Positions 62,701-64,000 of a stretch of 64,000 bases of DNA are shown in pieces. Source of the stretch: Mansonella perstans. Its lineage: Eukaryota > Nematoda > Chromadorea > Rhabditida > Onchocercidae. The stretch spans positions 1-64,000 of the forward strand of contig JBAMDO010000199.1 in assembly GCA_037074765.1 (NCBI GenBank), in the 5' to 3' direction. The notes below the pieces were generated by a model. It made no database searches, had not been told where the DNA came from, and worked only from the letters and a program-made list of their open reading frames with translations. The position numbers and the translations under genes are program-made. Numbering within the stretch: position 1 is the stretch's first letter; each line of letters begins with the position of its first letter.

Positions 62701-64000
62701 TGTTTGAAATGATAAGAAATCGAAATTCAGCGTAACAATTAACATGAAATGTCATTAAATTGTGACGGCAAAGAATTATAGGAAATTGTTGCAGCGGAGA
62801 ACATATGCTTGGAATGAAATTTCTTGAAATTGATTCGATCGCACTTATCAAAGATAAACCATTGATAGAACAAAATGAATTGATGCGTCTCTTTGAAATG
62901 TATGTCGTTTTATGAAAATTTTTTTTTCCATTTTTTTGAGAAATTTATTTTTAGGTTTGTTAAAAATAAATTAATTTTGAAAAATTAATTTATTATTTTT
63001 TCCATGAAAAAATTTCTTTCATTTATTAGGTTTGTTGAAATAATCAAATCGGAAACAGCAAAATGGGCATTGAAAACGGTGGAGCAAGAGGTAATAAATG
63101 CTAATAATTGGGAATTTTCTTTTTTTTATTTTCCATCATTTTTAGAGTCTTAAGAAATTTTAAAGATATTGATCGAATATATATCATTCTGATCTATTGA
63201 TCAAACATGTGGTAAGAAATACGAGAGATAATTTCTGGTCAATTCATATACTAAATAATTCTTAATGATGGATAACTTAACTTATTTAAGTAATATTAAT
63301 ATATTATTATCTATGCATATACATGTTAAGTTATTCATTTGATTAATTTTTATTTTATAGTAGTAAACATAGGAATTGTTAGTTTTTTTCTTTAAAATTA
63401 ACTCACATACATATCGTATCGAATGGATTTCTTTTAATCAATTAATGATGAAATATTGAATGAACGAATGATTGCAATGATCACATATATAAACAAAAAA
63501 TCCATAAGCAGAGAAAATTAAATATTAGTGAGAAAGGATCGAAATGAATTTCAGTGTAAGAATTTTCGCCAGTCACTTACAATTTTTCCAGTTTACTAAT
63601 ATTGGCAATTTGCAAATCAATATAATGGAGGATCAATTCGGATATTACTACACTCATTTACCGCATATACTTTATTCAATTGTTAATGATCAGGTATTAA
63701 GAATGAACCGATAATTAAAGGAAATTTAATTAAATATTTGGCCCCAATGTAAATTATCTGTTGTATTTTTTCATAGGTATATTTCTCTCAATACACTACA
63801 ACAAAATACACCATTTAAAACATTAACTATAAATTGGTATATAAGTGAAAAAATTATATAAGTATTACATTGCTATTCTATTTTACATTATTTAGATGAC
63901 TTTGGCTTGTGAAATTTCAAATGATGTTGTACCGTGTGCTTTGAACGAATGCCTCAATGAATACATCAGGCTTATTTGTCCTCATTTAGAAAGTGATTTT
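59722..64000 (+). CDS. sec-6: Exocyst subunit Sec6/EXOC3, main body (3' end outside the window)
   Basis: Exons 59722-59901, 60185-60263, 60535-60695, 60812-60967, 61492-61624, 62361-62434, 62795-62899, 63030-63090, 63592-63693 and 63896 onward join in phase for 385 residues and continue past the window. The order matches EXOC3 from about residue 75 to 455. ITTSKLLAAIEKLLKTESIR fits the EQGALLQAHRKLMDLE region. ILRAIEIDEKIDKLY and NRPHCWREMFFKIIEERVQQ fit VRIIEREEKIDRRI and GRPKNWKEKMFTILERTV. RNLEICRLYIVEDLYAAKHF fits RHLEIIRKYVLDDLIVAKNL. EDQFGYYYTHLPHIL fits ADQDGYYQTTLPAIV. The first exon starts with one base completing a codon, so it either joins 59437 or belongs to a separate gene starting at an internal Met (59759). 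An AATAAA at about 59656 leaves the second option open. Confidence 0.85.
61348..61392. repeat. Perfect hairpin, 18-base arms, in a Sec6 intron
   Basis: ACCAATTAATTGTCGTTT and AAACGACAATTAATTGGT surround a nine-base loop. It lies in the intron between exons 60812-60967 and 61492-61624. Confidence 0.85.
62044..62080. repeat. Perfect hairpin, 17-base arms and 3-base loop, in a Sec6 intron
   Basis: CCATGTAAATTGATTTT, loop CGT, then AAAATCAATTTACATGG. It lies in the intron between exons 61492-61624 and 62361-62434. Confidence 0.9.

Overview
The window reads as nuclear DNA of a nematode, most likely a filarial or other spirurid worm. The genes are split by AT-rich introns with TTTCAG-type 3' splice sites. 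Several starts sit just downstream of an isolated acceptor, as in spliced-leader trans-splicing. The recognisable products are ordinary animal housekeeping proteins plus one nematode-style chemoreceptor-like gene. The species call is inference. All exon models were built by hand from splice signals, frame and family recognition, and no database was searched.

Layout: the last exon of a Cys-loop (nicotinic-type) receptor subunit lies at 133-330 (+). From about 1.1 to 10.9 kb there is a rearranged locus of one intact five-exon 7TM receptor gene (3692-5884, -) and several decayed or inverted copies. It includes a 0.5 kb inverted duplication of the gene's 5' end. Three well-supported conserved genes follow: mitochondrial ribosomal protein mL50 (11691-14035, -) and RPA2 (14715-17093, +), which are divergent, and a UBE2L3-type E2 enzyme (17902-19576, -), which is convergent with RPA2. 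A 615-bp TIR element (20843-21457) lies in the next intergenic region. A nine-exon tandem CCCH zinc-finger gene of the TTP/TIS11 kind runs 24794-29760 (-).

From about 29.8 to 48.1 kb the DNA is a low-complexity gene desert of microsatellites, minisatellites and purine/pyrimidine tracts. The only coding signal I can assemble there is a possible two-exon, 52-residue cysteine-rich gene (41359-42186, -). The LRP chaperone MESD follows at 48110-49595 (+); its first intron lacks a normal AG acceptor. After another repeat-rich gap, the exocyst subunit Sec6/EXOC3 gene starts at 56371 (+) and runs off the window. Its N-terminal exon block is present twice, and the copies keep the same exon phases.

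The neighbouring genes share no pathway (mitochondrial translation, DNA replication, ubiquitin transfer, mRNA decay, ER folding, exocytosis). The main unusual items are the Sec6 exon-block duplication, the chemoreceptor inverted duplication that differs by exactly one 27-bp coding repeat unit, the MESD acceptor anomaly, the TIR element and the small cysteine-rich gene.
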